Source of the DNA: an uncultured Opitutia bacterium | GTDB taxonomy: Bacteria; Verrucomicrobiota; Verrucomicrobiia; Opitutales; Opitutaceae | NCBI GenBank assembly: GCA_903834135.1 | Contig: CAILHZ010000010.1 | Location: 37,062-101,061, forward strand | Length of the DNA stretch: 64,000 nt | Direction: 5' to 3' | In this document: positions 27,071 through 35,086 of the stretch, one piece after another | Layout of the letters: every line of letters begins with the position of its first letter | Numbering within the stretch: the stretch's first letter is position 1 | Position numbers and translations under genes: made by a program | Notes under the pieces: model-generated | Databases searched by the model: none | What the model was told of the DNA's origin: nothing | The model's input: the letters and a program-made list of their open reading frames with translations, nothing else

Positions 27071-27385
27071 AAGCGTGGAAGAAATTGTAAAATTATTAAG
27101 TTAGGATCACTGTAAGAGCTGATAAAGAGTTGGAAAAATCTCTTATGTCTATTTTATTTTCAAAGGTAGCGAATTTAATTTTCTTACGAAAGTTTCATTA
27201 GTTGTTAATGGAATTTTCACGACTTTTTTGCTTTTAAAGACAGGTCTAACGTAAGAGTTAATTTTAATGAATTCAGATTCTTCTTTGGTGAGTTTGAATC
27301 TATTCTTTGTATTATCGACTTTAGACTAAAAAGCGCTTTTAGCCCTTCTATGATTAGATCTATTTATTCCCGTTCGGAGACTAAA
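27071..27385. other. Non-coding stretch between cobO and tRNA-Val
   Basis: No gene with a start codon is seen. The minus strand carries a 58-codon open frame (27149-27325, beginning SKVDNTKNRFKLTKEESEF) bounded by stops and lacking ATG, GTG or TTG near its 5' end. It may be chance or a decayed gene. Confidence 0.5.
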
Positions 27386-27462
27386 TGGTGGACCCTACTG
27401 GACTCGAACCAGCGACCTTTTCCATGTCAAGGAAACGCTCTAACCAACTGAGCTAAGGGTCC
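27386..27462 (-). tRNA. tRNA-Val (anticodon GAC), CCA encoded
   Basis: On the minus strand the sequence starts GGACCCTTAGCTCAGTTGGT and ends AGGGTCC plus ACCA. The seven-pair acceptor stem GGACCCT/AGGGTCC is perfect. The anticodon arm TTTCC-TTGACAT-GGAAA gives GAC, reading GTC/GTT valine codons. The T-arm has GGTTCGAGTCC. Total length is 77 with encoded CCA. Confidence 0.95.
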
Positions 27463-27549
27463 ATAATAAGCCGAAGGGAAATCAAAAGGCTCTGAAGGCC
27501 TAGGGGCAAGGGAAAATGCTAGCTATTAAACAGCACTTTTTCGCAGTAT

Positions 27550-29160
27550 TTACTCTGCGGGAGCTAAGCTAACTGCTTTGTAGGGATGATGATCCAGAAG
27601 ATTTGAGTACCAGCCTTTAACCGATGGCTGCAGTAAGAACACGTGGGTATAAAAATACAGCGGAATAATCGGGGTTTCCTTCAGTAAGGTATTCTCTGCT
27701 TGAGTAAGAAGAGCTCTTCTCTGCACAGGATCTGACTTCTGAGCGGCAGCAAACAGTGCTGCATCATAATCTGCATTAGACCAACTTGTAAAATTATTGC
27801 CACTCGTCGATAGCCATAGATCCAAAAAGCTTGTGGGATCTTGATAATCAGCAATCCACACGGAAACCAAAATTTGGTAGTTGCCTGTTTTGCGATCTGC
27901 TTGGGAGGATTTTACATCTTCATTTATTAAGCGAACATCGATGCCTAGTTCTGATTTCCACATACCTTGGATTGACTCAGCAATAATGCGTTTTGAAAAC
28001 GTATCATCAAAGAGTAGTTCAAAGGTAGGAAGGCCTTTACCTTCTGGATAACCTGCTTCACGCAGTAAGCGTTTAGCTTCCTCTATGTTTGTACTGAGTA
28101 CTTGAGGCGGTGAGTAGTTATTAATTCCAAGTGGTGTAAAAGATCCTGCAGGGATTTGGCCTCCGCGTAATATTTTATCCGTTATTTTTTTACGATCAAC
28201 GGCTAGGGCGAGTGCTCTTCTGATTCGTGCATCACTTAAATAAGGTCGCTGAGTATTAATACGGTAAAACGAGGTTCCTAAATACGGATCTGTTCTTAAG
28301 TAGGGGCTAGCTTTATACGCATCAATTCTACCAGCAGAGAGTGTGTCAGTAACATGCAACTGACCTGCTCTGAAAGCTCGTTCCTGAGCATCTGCACTAT
28401 CTAAGGGATAGAACTGAATTGCTTTTAAGTTTACTTGTGATTTGTCCCAGTACGTTTCTGATTTATTTACTACGATGATCCGATTTGGAGCCCAAGCTTT
28501 AAGAGTGAAAGGACCGTTGCCTATAAAGCTCTCTGGCTTAGTCCATGAACTGGTGCGGTCTGTTAAAGCTTGTGCCTGTAATGGAACAGGAAACCAAGCC
28601 CAGTGCGTTAATAACGACAGAAAATACGGAGTTGGTCTTTCTAGGGTAACACGCAGGGTGTGGGGATTTAAGACTTCGATTCCCACTTTATTAAAATCTT
28701 TATTTAAGCCTTTATTGTAGGCCTCAGCTCCTTGAACTACGTAAAGTAGACTAGCATTTTCAGATCCCAGTGCTGGACTAAGAATGCGCTTCCAAGAATT
28801 AAGAAAATCCTCTGCCGAAACAAATTTACCGTCTGACCAGCGTGCTTCAGGTCGTAAGAAAAAGGTATATGTTTTTAAGTCAGGAGAAATTTTCCAACTC
28901 GAGGCAACTCCTGCACTTGGATGTAAGTCAACAGGGTCTTCACTGACTAAGCCTTCAAATAAAGCAGTGATGACTTCCTGTTCAGTTGTACCAGTGGCTA
29001 TTTGGGGATCAAGTGAAGTAACCTCATAGCCAAGCCCTGCTAAAAGAACATTATTTTTATTTGCGCGCTGTACTGGAGTTTCTCTTTTAAAACAGCTCGT
29101 TAAGCAAAGTACTACACACGCAAATACGCTGATCTGAACAATACGCATAGTAGGCTTCAT
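27550..29160 (-). CDS. Oligopeptide ABC transporter substrate-binding lipoprotein (OppA-like)
   Basis: A 536-residue solute-binding protein of the SBP_bac_5 family. The N-terminus is a lipoprotein signal with lipobox LTSC and lipidated Cys23. Family blocks include LDPQIATGTTEQEVITALFEGL, TYTFFLRPEARWSDGKFVSAEDF, NGPFTLKAW and RRALALAVDRKKI. It would capture peptides in the periplasm for an Opp-type permease, but no permease or ATPase genes are adjacent. Its start overlaps the ispF stop by four bases, placing it at the end of the pyrF-ispD-ispF operon; an internal ATG at 29148 is an alternative start. Peptide versus other ligand is not certain. Confidence 0.9.
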   Translation of the reverse strand: MKPTMRIVQISVFACVVLCLTSCFKRETPVQRANKNNVLLAGLGYEVTSLDPQIATGTTEQEVITALFEGLVSEDPVDLHPSAGVASSWKISPDLKTYTFFLRPEARWSDGKFVSAEDFLNSWKRILSPALGSENASLLYVVQGAEAYNKGLNKDFNKVGIEVLNPHTLRVTLERPTPYFLSLLTHWAWFPVPLQAQALTDRTSSWTKPESFIGNGPFTLKAWAPNRIIVVNKSETYWDKSQVNLKAIQFYPLDSADAQERAFRAGQLHVTDTLSAGRIDAYKASPYLRTDPYLGTSFYRINTQRPYLSDARIRRALALAVDRKKITDKILRGGQIPAGSFTPLGINNYSPPQVLSTNIEEAKRLLREAGYPEGKGLPTFELLFDDTFSKRIIAESIQGMWKSELGIDVRLINEDVKSSQADRKTGNYQILVSVWIADYQDPTSFLDLWLSTSGNNFTSWSNADYDAALFAAAQKSDPVQRRALLTQAENTLLKETPIIPLYFYTHVFLLQPSVKGWYSNLLDHHPYKAVSLAPAE

Positions 29161-29633
29161 GCGTGCTGAATTAATACAACTGCATGCGCTGCAATCGCAA
29201 GGCCTAGACCGATATCATCTATGCCCTCATTGGTGGTTGCTTTAATGCCAATAGCACTTGGGTTTAGCCCAGTTGAGGCAGCTAATGCAATTTTCATGGC
29301 AGGCACATGAGCCAAGATTTTTGGTTTTTCTGCAATCAGAGTTGAATCAATATTAATGACCTGAAAGTGGTGCTTCTTTAATTCAGCAATCACTTGGCTG
29401 AGTAAAAGTTGAGAATTAATACCCTTGTATGCAGGATCTGAAGGCGGAAAAAAGTGACCAATATCTGGAAGTCCTGCTGCACCTAAAAGAGCGTCGCAAA
29501 TAGCATGCGTTAAACAATCGGCGTCACTATGGCCCTCTAAGCCGTAGTCGGTATCAAATGTGACGCCTCCTAGTACAAGGACTCTTGCTTTTGCTATGCG
29601 GTGGATATCGTAGCCGTGACCGATTCTAAACAT
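29157..29633 (-). CDS. ispF: 2-C-methyl-D-erythritol 2,4-cyclodiphosphate synthase
   Basis: A 158-residue IspF, the cyclisation step of the MEP isoprenoid pathway. It has GHGYDIHRI (metal ligands Asp9 and His11), GHSDADCLTHAICDALLGA, DIGHFFPPSD and the C-terminal IKATTNEGIDDIGLGLAIAAHAVVL. It follows ispD by 22 bp, and its stop overlaps the oppA-like start. With ispD upstream and ispE divergent at 31134, three MEP-pathway genes are grouped here. Confidence 0.96.
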   Translation of the reverse strand: MFRIGHGYDIHRIAKARVLVLGGVTFDTDYGLEGHSDADCLTHAICDALLGAAGLPDIGHFFPPSDPAYKGINSQLLLSQVIAELKKHHFQVINIDSTLIAEKPKILAHVPAMKIALAASTGLNPSAIGIKATTNEGIDDIGLGLAIAAHAVVLIQHA

Positions 29634-29655
29634 GAGTGGTGTGTGTTAAGGCACG

Positions 29656-30345
29656 TTACCGAGCTGAAAGTAGAAACTCAAGGTACGCTAAGTCCGAAGG
29701 GTGCGTGAGTTTAGGATTTGGGTATTGGTTTTCTAAAAGGGCAATAGGATGGCCAATTGCGTCTACAGCAGCCGTATCATCGGTAACTATTTTTTTCAGA
29801 GAAGCTATTTTTGAATATCCTTTTACAATCAAAGCTTTCGAAAAAACTTGAGGCGTTTCCATAGCCCAGAGTCTACTACGGTCAATTGTCTTTAAGCGTG
29901 CTAGTTTTGAGCCCTTAGAGATTTGTTTTTCTTTAATTGTATCAGTTACCCGATGGGCAAGAACCACTGCGTTATATTTTCTAACGACTGCATGTAGTTG
30001 TTTAATTGTTTCTGGTTCGATTAGTGGCCGTGCACAATCATGGATAAAGACATAGTCTATATCAGCAGGTAAAACACTCAGTGCGTTCATGACTGAGTCT
30101 TGGCGCTCTTTGCCTCCACGTACTAATAAAGAAGGTGTTGGTGCATAAGCGGAGAGTTCAAGCATCTGTCTTTGATCGCGGTAAACAACGACGTATAAAT
30201 CAGCCACTCCACTTTTAAGAAATGCTTTTGCAGAATGGGCAAATAAGGGATTTCCAGCAAGCGGTGCTAGGACTTTATCCTCCACACTGCCTTGCATACG
30301 CTTACCACTACCTGCTGCGAGAAGAATGACTGCTGTGCGGCTCAT
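29656..30345 (-). CDS. ispD: 2-C-methyl-D-erythritol 4-phosphate cytidylyltransferase
   Basis: A 229-residue IspD that joins MEP to CMP in isoprenoid synthesis. The nucleotidyltransferase motif ILLAAGSGKRMQ is at residues 7-18. Other blocks are VVVYRDQRQ, VRGGKERQDSVMNAL, HDCARPL, VTDTIKE, AMETPQVF and VTDDTAAVDAIGHPI. The start lies 8 bp after pyrF on the minus strand, and ispF follows by 22 bp, an arrangement consistent with one transcript. Confidence 0.95.
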   Translation of the reverse strand: MSRTAVILLAAGSGKRMQGSVEDKVLAPLAGNPLFAHSAKAFLKSGVADLYVVVYRDQRQMLELSAYAPTPSLLVRGGKERQDSVMNALSVLPADIDYVFIHDCARPLIEPETIKQLHAVVRKYNAVVLAHRVTDTIKEKQISKGSKLARLKTIDRSRLWAMETPQVFSKALIVKGYSKIASLKKIVTDDTAAVDAIGHPIALLENQYPNPKLTHPSDLAYLEFLLSAR

Positions 30346-30353
30346 GAGAAAAG

Positions 30354-31037
30354 TTAAGCAAGTTCTGCTTGAATCGCAACTGCTGCTGCTGCCGGATCTT
30401 TTGCTTGAAGGATAGGGCGCCCTACAACGATGTAACTTGAGCCTGCTTGTGCAGCAAGACGTGGAGTCATGACCCGTTTTTGATCATCACTGCCTGCTTC
30501 ACCCGCTGGACGAATCCCTGGGGTCACGAGTTTTACGTCGTTAGGTAGTACACTGCGTAGCAGTGTTACTTCATGCGGAGAACAGACCAGTCCCTTTAAG
30601 CCAGCACTGCTTGCAAGTAGGCCTAAGCGCTTTACTTGTGCTGCAGGATCTGCGATAGCTCCAATTTCATCAAGTGCAGCTGCGTCCATGGAAGTAAGTA
30701 CTGTGACGCCTAAGAGTAGCAAGTTAGGCCGAGCTACTTTTAAAGCGCCCTGCATCATTGCTTTGCCGCCTGCTGTATGAAGAGTGAGCATACCAATCGG
30801 AAGTGGATTTAAGGATTCTACGGCCTTTTCTACTGTGTTGGGTATATCATGGAGCTTTAAATCCAGGAATATACTAAAGCCTAGGTCAGAAACATGGCGC
30901 ACATAGTCGGGACCATAGGCAGTAAACATCTGAAGGCCAATTTTGACCCATTTTACCTTTCCTTGGATTTGGGCAAGAACGGGACTAGCCGCTTCGCGGG
31001 AGGGAACATCAAGAGCTAATATGAGTTCGCAAGGCAT
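30354..31037 (-). CDS. pyrF: Orotidine 5'-phosphate decarboxylase
   Basis: A 227-residue OMP decarboxylase, the last step of UMP synthesis. The N-terminal LILALDVPS, VKIGLQMFTAYGPDYV, the catalytic FLDLKLHDIPNTV (Asp-Lys-x-x-Asp array), TPGIRP and YIVVGRPI are all present. It is the first gene of the minus-strand group with ispD, ispF and the oppA-like gene, and is divergent from ispE, whose start is about 96 bp away. Confidence 0.96.
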   Translation of the reverse strand: MPCELILALDVPSREAASPVLAQIQGKVKWVKIGLQMFTAYGPDYVRHVSDLGFSIFLDLKLHDIPNTVEKAVESLNPLPIGMLTLHTAGGKAMMQGALKVARPNLLLLGVTVLTSMDAAALDEIGAIADPAAQVKRLGLLASSAGLKGLVCSPHEVTLLRSVLPNDVKLVTPGIRPAGEAGSDDQKRVMTPRLAAQAGSSYIVVGRPILQAKDPAAAAVAIQAELA

Positions 31038-31133
31038 GATTTATAAGCTGTAGTATGTAGTTCATGCTAAATGAGTCTCGGATGGAAGGTTTTCTTGCTT
31101 CCGTTTAGGCCAAAATCGCAAGAAGTTATACCT

Positions 31134-32024
31134 ATGCAATCGGTGACGGTACTCTCCCAAGCCAAACTGAACCTTTCTCTCGCAATCACGGGGAAGCGCT
31201 CGGACGGCTTTCACTCGCTTGTTTCAGTGGTTAGCCAGGTTAGTTTGCATGATGAATTAACCGTTAATCTTAGTGAGTCTGGATTTACTTTAGCCTGTGA
31301 TAATCCCGAAGTACCCCTTAATAGCAGTAACCTCATTCTTAAAGCAGCTGCTTTATATAATGAACTCAGTGGTTATTCGGGTGGAGCTCATTTTTTACTT
31401 AAAAAAGTCATTCCCATGGGGGCAGGTTTAGGTGGAGGCAGTAGTAATGCAGTGGCTGCTATTACCGCATTAGGGCAATTAACAGGTAAGCCAATTGATC
31501 CAGCTATTCTTCTTAATAGAGTAGCTGAACTAGGCTCGGACTGCCCTTTGTTTTTAAGTCGTAACTTAAATGTAATGCGTGGAAGAGGTGAATTAATCAC
31601 AGCTTTACCTAAAGATGTTAAAGCACGCTTTAAACAAAGGCAGGTCGTTATTTTCAAACCCGATTTTGGGATTTCGACAGCCTGGGCTTATAAGCGAATG
31701 GCTGAATTAAAGAATGCCTATACGCCAAGTGAACAGGCAGAAAAACATTTAGATCAGTGGATTAATAACCTAAGTGCCCCAATAGAGGATTTGCTTTTTA
31801 ATGGGATGCAGGCACCTGCTTTTTTGAAGTTCCCTAGCTTGGCTATCATGTCAGAGCACCTTAAAAAGACATTCGGGCTTAAGGTACTGATGAGTGGAAG
31901 TGGGAGTGCTTGTTTTGCAATTTTACCTCTTAAAAATTGCCCAACCAAAGAGGAGCTCACACGGGTGATTCAAGAGGTATTAGGTAATACGGCATTTGTC
32001 TGTATTGCTGCTTTAGTGGGTTAA
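31134..32024 (+). CDS. ispE: 4-diphosphocytidyl-2-C-methyl-D-erythritol kinase
   Basis: A GHMP-family kinase of about 296 residues that phosphorylates CDP-ME in the MEP pathway. The start ATG at 31134 places QAKLNLSLAITGKRSDGFH right at the N-terminus, matching other IspE proteins; an upstream in-frame ATG at 31071 would add 21 unrelated residues. The ATP-binding loop is PMGAGLGGGSSNAVA, then SDCPLFLS, and LMSGSGSACFAIL near the C-terminus. It is divergent from pyrF-ispD-ispF, so IspD, IspE and IspF are encoded around a shared intergenic region. Confidence 0.93.
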   Translation: MQSVTVLSQAKLNLSLAITGKRSDGFHSLVSVVSQVSLHDELTVNLSESGFTLACDNPEVPLNSSNLILKAAALYNELSGYSGGAHFLLKKVIPMGAGLGGGSSNAVAAITALGQLTGKPIDPAILLNRVAELGSDCPLFLSRNLNVMRGRGELITALPKDVKARFKQRQVVIFKPDFGISTAWAYKRMAELKNAYTPSEQAEKHLDQWINNLSAPIEDLLFNGMQAPAFLKFPSLAIMSEHLKKTFGLKVLMSGSGSACFAILPLKNCPTKEELTRVIQEVLGNTAFVCIAALVG

Positions 32025-32161
32025 GTAGAATCACTGGTAGGCTTAAGCTAGCTGACTTTTATATTACTTTTGAAACATCGGCATTGACCCAAAGCGTCTG
32101 TATAGCGTTAGTCAGAGAGGCTAAGTCTAAACTCAACCCCTCTTAGACAAAGCCATACTTT

Positions 32162-33931
32162 ATGCCTAAGGATAACCGCGTCCAAACCGAACTCACGGTG
32201 CAGGGAATTCCTGCCTCGCCGGGCATCGCTTTTGGCCAAGTCTTTGTCTACTTGCAAAGTGACGTTCAGGTTCCAAGGTATGAAATTCCTGCAGAAAAAA
32301 GTATCGATGAAATTGCACGGTTTGATCAGGCGCTTGTTAAGACGCGTCAACAAATAACGAAAATTAAAAATGAGGTTGAGAAAAATTTAGGCGCTGATGA
32401 AGCCCTTATTTTTGATGCGCATTTACTTGTGCTAGAAGATCAGGTTCTTATTTCACAAACGATTAAAGAATTTGAAACCACGCACGAAAATATTGAGACT
32501 TGTTTTGAGCGTGTGTCGGAAAGTTATATTAAAGCTTTCTCAGAAATTGATGATGAGTATTTACGCGAAAGAGCAGGCGATATCCGAGACGTAGCTCAGC
32601 GCGTCCTGCAGAATTTATTAGGACAGTCAGAAAATAATTTAAGTCAGTTAGCCGATAAGCGTGTTGTGGTTGCAAATGACTTATCTCCTTCAGGGAGTGC
32701 TTCGATAGATCGTAGCGGAGCTTTAGGACTTGTGACGGACAAAGGCAGCAAGACCAGTCACGCAGTAATCGTTGCTCGCTCGATGAAGCTTCCTGCAGTT
32801 GTTGGAGTGCATGACTTAACGACTAAAGCACAAACAGGGGACTGGCTTATTGTAGATGGATACGAAGGGGTGGTTATTTTACATCCATCTGAAGAAACAC
32901 TTCTTAAGTACGGCAAAGTTCAAAAAGCAAAGCAGTCCTTCGAAGATCATATGCTGGAGGCTAACCGCCAACCTGCGGTTACCTTAGACGGGGTTTCTAT
33001 TAGCTTAATGGCTAATATTGAAAAAGTTTCTGAGACAGAACACGTAAAAGAATATTTTGCTAAAGGGGTTGGTCTTTTTAGAACGGAGTACCTTTACTTA
33101 AATTCTTCCCAGGTACCCACTGAGCAAGAGCAGTTTCTGGCATATAAAGCTGTTGTTGAAGCGTGTGCACCCAATGCAGTCGTTATTCGCACACTTGATT
33201 TAGGCGGTGATAAGCCAATGCCGAGTATTCCGGAATTAGATAATAAAGAAGCTAATCCTTTCATGGGATATAGAGCGATTCGGTTTTGTTTAGAAACCCC
33301 TGAACTCTTTAAAAATCAACTACGGGCAATTTTAAGAGCGAGTGTGTACGGTAAAGTGCAGCTTATGTTCCCAATGATTAGTGGTGTTGAGCAGATTAGA
33401 AAAGCAAGAGCTCTTATCAAGGAGTGCACTGCTGAACTTAAGAGTAAGGGTCTTTCCTTTGATCCTAAAATACAGATCGGTGCGATGATCGAGATTCCTA
33501 GTGCTGCAACTACAGCAGATATATTGGCTAAGGAATGTGACTTTTTTAGTATCGGGACAAATGACTTAATTCAGTATTTAATTGCAGTAGACCGTGGTAA
33601 TGACCGTGTGGCTGCACTTTACGAGCCGTCGCATCCCGCAGTTCTAAGAACTTTAAAGCATATAGTTGAGTGTGCTAAGAAGGAAAAAATTTCTGTAAGC
33701 GTATGTGGAGAAATTGCAGGAGATCCTATCTACACAGTTATGCTTTTAGGCTTGGGCGTAGATCATCTCAGTATGACCTCTGCTTCTATACCGCGTGTTA
33801 AATATTTAATTCGCGCAATCAAGATTTCTGATGCTAAGGCTCTTGTAAAAGAGGCCTTAGAAAAAGAAACAGCGCATGAAATACACGCCTTGCTGCACTC
33901 ATTTTACACGAGCCGTGTAAAAGTTGAATAA
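32162..33931 (+). CDS. ptsI: Phosphoenolpyruvate-protein phosphotransferase (PTS enzyme I)
   Basis: A 589-residue enzyme I that autophosphorylates from PEP and passes the phosphate to HPr. The N-terminal HPr-binding helical domain is about 35-155. The phosphohistidine is His200 in KGSKTSHAVIVARS. The C-terminal PEP-binding barrel has GLFRTEYLYL, RTLDLGGDKP, IGAMIEIPSAA, FFSIGTNDLIQY and the catalytic Cys in SVCGEIAGD. No HPr or EII genes are in the window; many Verrucomicrobiota-like genomes use PTS proteins for regulation only. The gene appears monocistronic with a 137-bp leader and no clear Shine-Dalgarno sequence. Confidence 0.93.
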   Translation: MPKDNRVQTELTVQGIPASPGIAFGQVFVYLQSDVQVPRYEIPAEKSIDEIARFDQALVKTRQQITKIKNEVEKNLGADEALIFDAHLLVLEDQVLISQTIKEFETTHENIETCFERVSESYIKAFSEIDDEYLRERAGDIRDVAQRVLQNLLGQSENNLSQLADKRVVVANDLSPSGSASIDRSGALGLVTDKGSKTSHAVIVARSMKLPAVVGVHDLTTKAQTGDWLIVDGYEGVVILHPSEETLLKYGKVQKAKQSFEDHMLEANRQPAVTLDGVSISLMANIEKVSETEHVKEYFAKGVGLFRTEYLYLNSSQVPTEQEQFLAYKAVVEACAPNAVVIRTLDLGGDKPMPSIPELDNKEANPFMGYRAIRFCLETPELFKNQLRAILRASVYGKVQLMFPMISGVEQIRKARALIKECTAELKSKGLSFDPKIQIGAMIEIPSAATTADILAKECDFFSIGTNDLIQYLIAVDRGNDRVAALYEPSHPAVLRTLKHIVECAKKEKISVSVCGEIAGDPIYTVMLLGLGVDHLSMTSASIPRVKYLIRAIKISDAKALVKEALEKETAHEIHALLHSFYTSRVKVE

Positions 33932-33947
33932 TAGAAGCTAAGCCAAC

Positions 33948-34913
33948 TTAGGCTGGGCTTTGAGCAAGCCAGTTATTAAGAACACGCGCGTCTGCCTTGA
34001 AGGCCTCTACAGTGTCTTTTCTGTTTTCAAAAGGAATTGCTTCAAGTTTGCGGTGCTCAATATGAATACACATAGGCAGTGGGCCACCGTGAGCTTCGAG
34101 CACTTGATCTATGATTTTTTGTTTTACATTTCCATGACCCAATGGAACTCCAATTGGATTATCTCCAACCCAGCGGTAGTCTTTAAGGCAAAGTGCAGCT
34201 ATACGTGGAGCTAAGAGTTTGACTGCGTTAGGCCAGGACAGACCTTGCTCGACCATTATGTGACGTGTATCGAACGCGACACCGAAGTACTTAGGCTCAA
34301 TATCATCTAAGATGAGATCTAAATCCCAAGCCGCACTTCCTGCCATCTGCGGCATGGCATGTGTTTGGTAGAGTGCCTGAATCCCGATTTCTTTATTTGC
34401 TGCAGCAAATTCTTTCGCGATGACTTTAAAGTCAGCTATCTGTGCTTTCAGTGGGCGTGTTCCCTGATACATGAAACCTCTGTGACGGTATTGTTTAATA
34501 CCAAGAGAGCGAGCTGTGCGCAGCGCTTTTTCCCAGTGAGGCTCATCCGCACGGACTGTATCCATAGCAACAAAAAGCATCTTTCTGTTCTTTAAAGCTA
34601 AAGCTTCTGCCATCTTAGGAAGTTCATCTGGCGCATTTTCAGGCGAGATGTGGCCTTTTTTACGCAGGGTAAGTTCTAGGTCTAAACCAATCTCGTCACA
34701 GGTTTGAGCCATTTGCTCATAGGTGTATTTAAGTGGTCCACCATTAGCTCCGTCAAAAAACCATTTTTCTAAGAATGCAATTTCGTACTTAGGCTTTACA
34801 GGGGCTACTTCAGCCTTAAGTACTTTGGGCAAAAGATAGGCACCTGCAGCAGTAAGGCCTGCGGTGGCTATGAAATTACGACGCGATATGTCAGAAGAAG
34901 CGGAATTATTCAC
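33948..34913 (-). CDS. Tat-exported sugar phosphate isomerase/epimerase-like TIM-barrel protein
   Basis: A 321-residue protein with a twin-arginine signal (SRRNFIATAGLTAAGAYLLP, residues 10-29) and an AP-endonuclease-family-2/xylose-isomerase-like TIM barrel. Visible segments include LDLELTLRKKGHISPENAPD, KQYRHRGFMYQG, QTHAMPQMAGS, VAFDTRHIMVEQG, ALCLKDYRW and MCIHIEHRK, where Asp, His and Glu may bind a metal. The family covers isomerases, epimerases and dehydratases of sugars and inositols. Exact substrate is unknown. Exported members are frequent in Planctomycetes and Verrucomicrobiota. It converges on ptsI. Confidence 0.75.
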   Translation of the reverse strand: MNNSASSDISRRNFIATAGLTAAGAYLLPKVLKAEVAPVKPKYEIAFLEKWFFDGANGGPLKYTYEQMAQTCDEIGLDLELTLRKKGHISPENAPDELPKMAEALALKNRKMLFVAMDTVRADEPHWEKALRTARSLGIKQYRHRGFMYQGTRPLKAQIADFKVIAKEFAAANKEIGIQALYQTHAMPQMAGSAAWDLDLILDDIEPKYFGVAFDTRHIMVEQGLSWPNAVKLLAPRIAALCLKDYRWVGDNPIGVPLGHGNVKQKIIDQVLEAHGGPLPMCIHIEHRKLEAIPFENRKDTVEAFKADARVLNNWLAQSPA

Positions 34914-34993
34914 AGGGGAGTGGGGGGGGTAGGTCTAGAGTCTTCGTTAAAAACTAAAGGCCTGCAACCGCGAAACCTAGTCAGATCGTACTT

Positions 34994-35022
34994 TTGTATG
35001 AGTAGCATTAATCAGGCATAAT
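34994..35022 (+). promoter_or_regulatory. Candidate sigma-70-type promoter for the sulfatase gene
   Basis: TTGTAT (34994-34999) and CATAAT (35017-35022) are separated by exactly 17 bp. The -10 box matches the consensus at five of six positions; the -35 box is weaker. Transcription would begin about 58 bp before the sulfatase ATG. Confidence 0.4.
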
Positions 35023-35086
35023 TTGTAATTATCAAATAACCTTCATAGGATTGGCACGTCATTCTAGTTAACTCCTTCTATACTTT

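Noticed and set aside
27149..27325. 58-codon open frame on the minus strand between cobO and tRNA-Val
   Set aside because: It has no usable start codon, no known motif and lies in AT-rich DNA; it may be a remnant, but evidence is too thin to call a gene.
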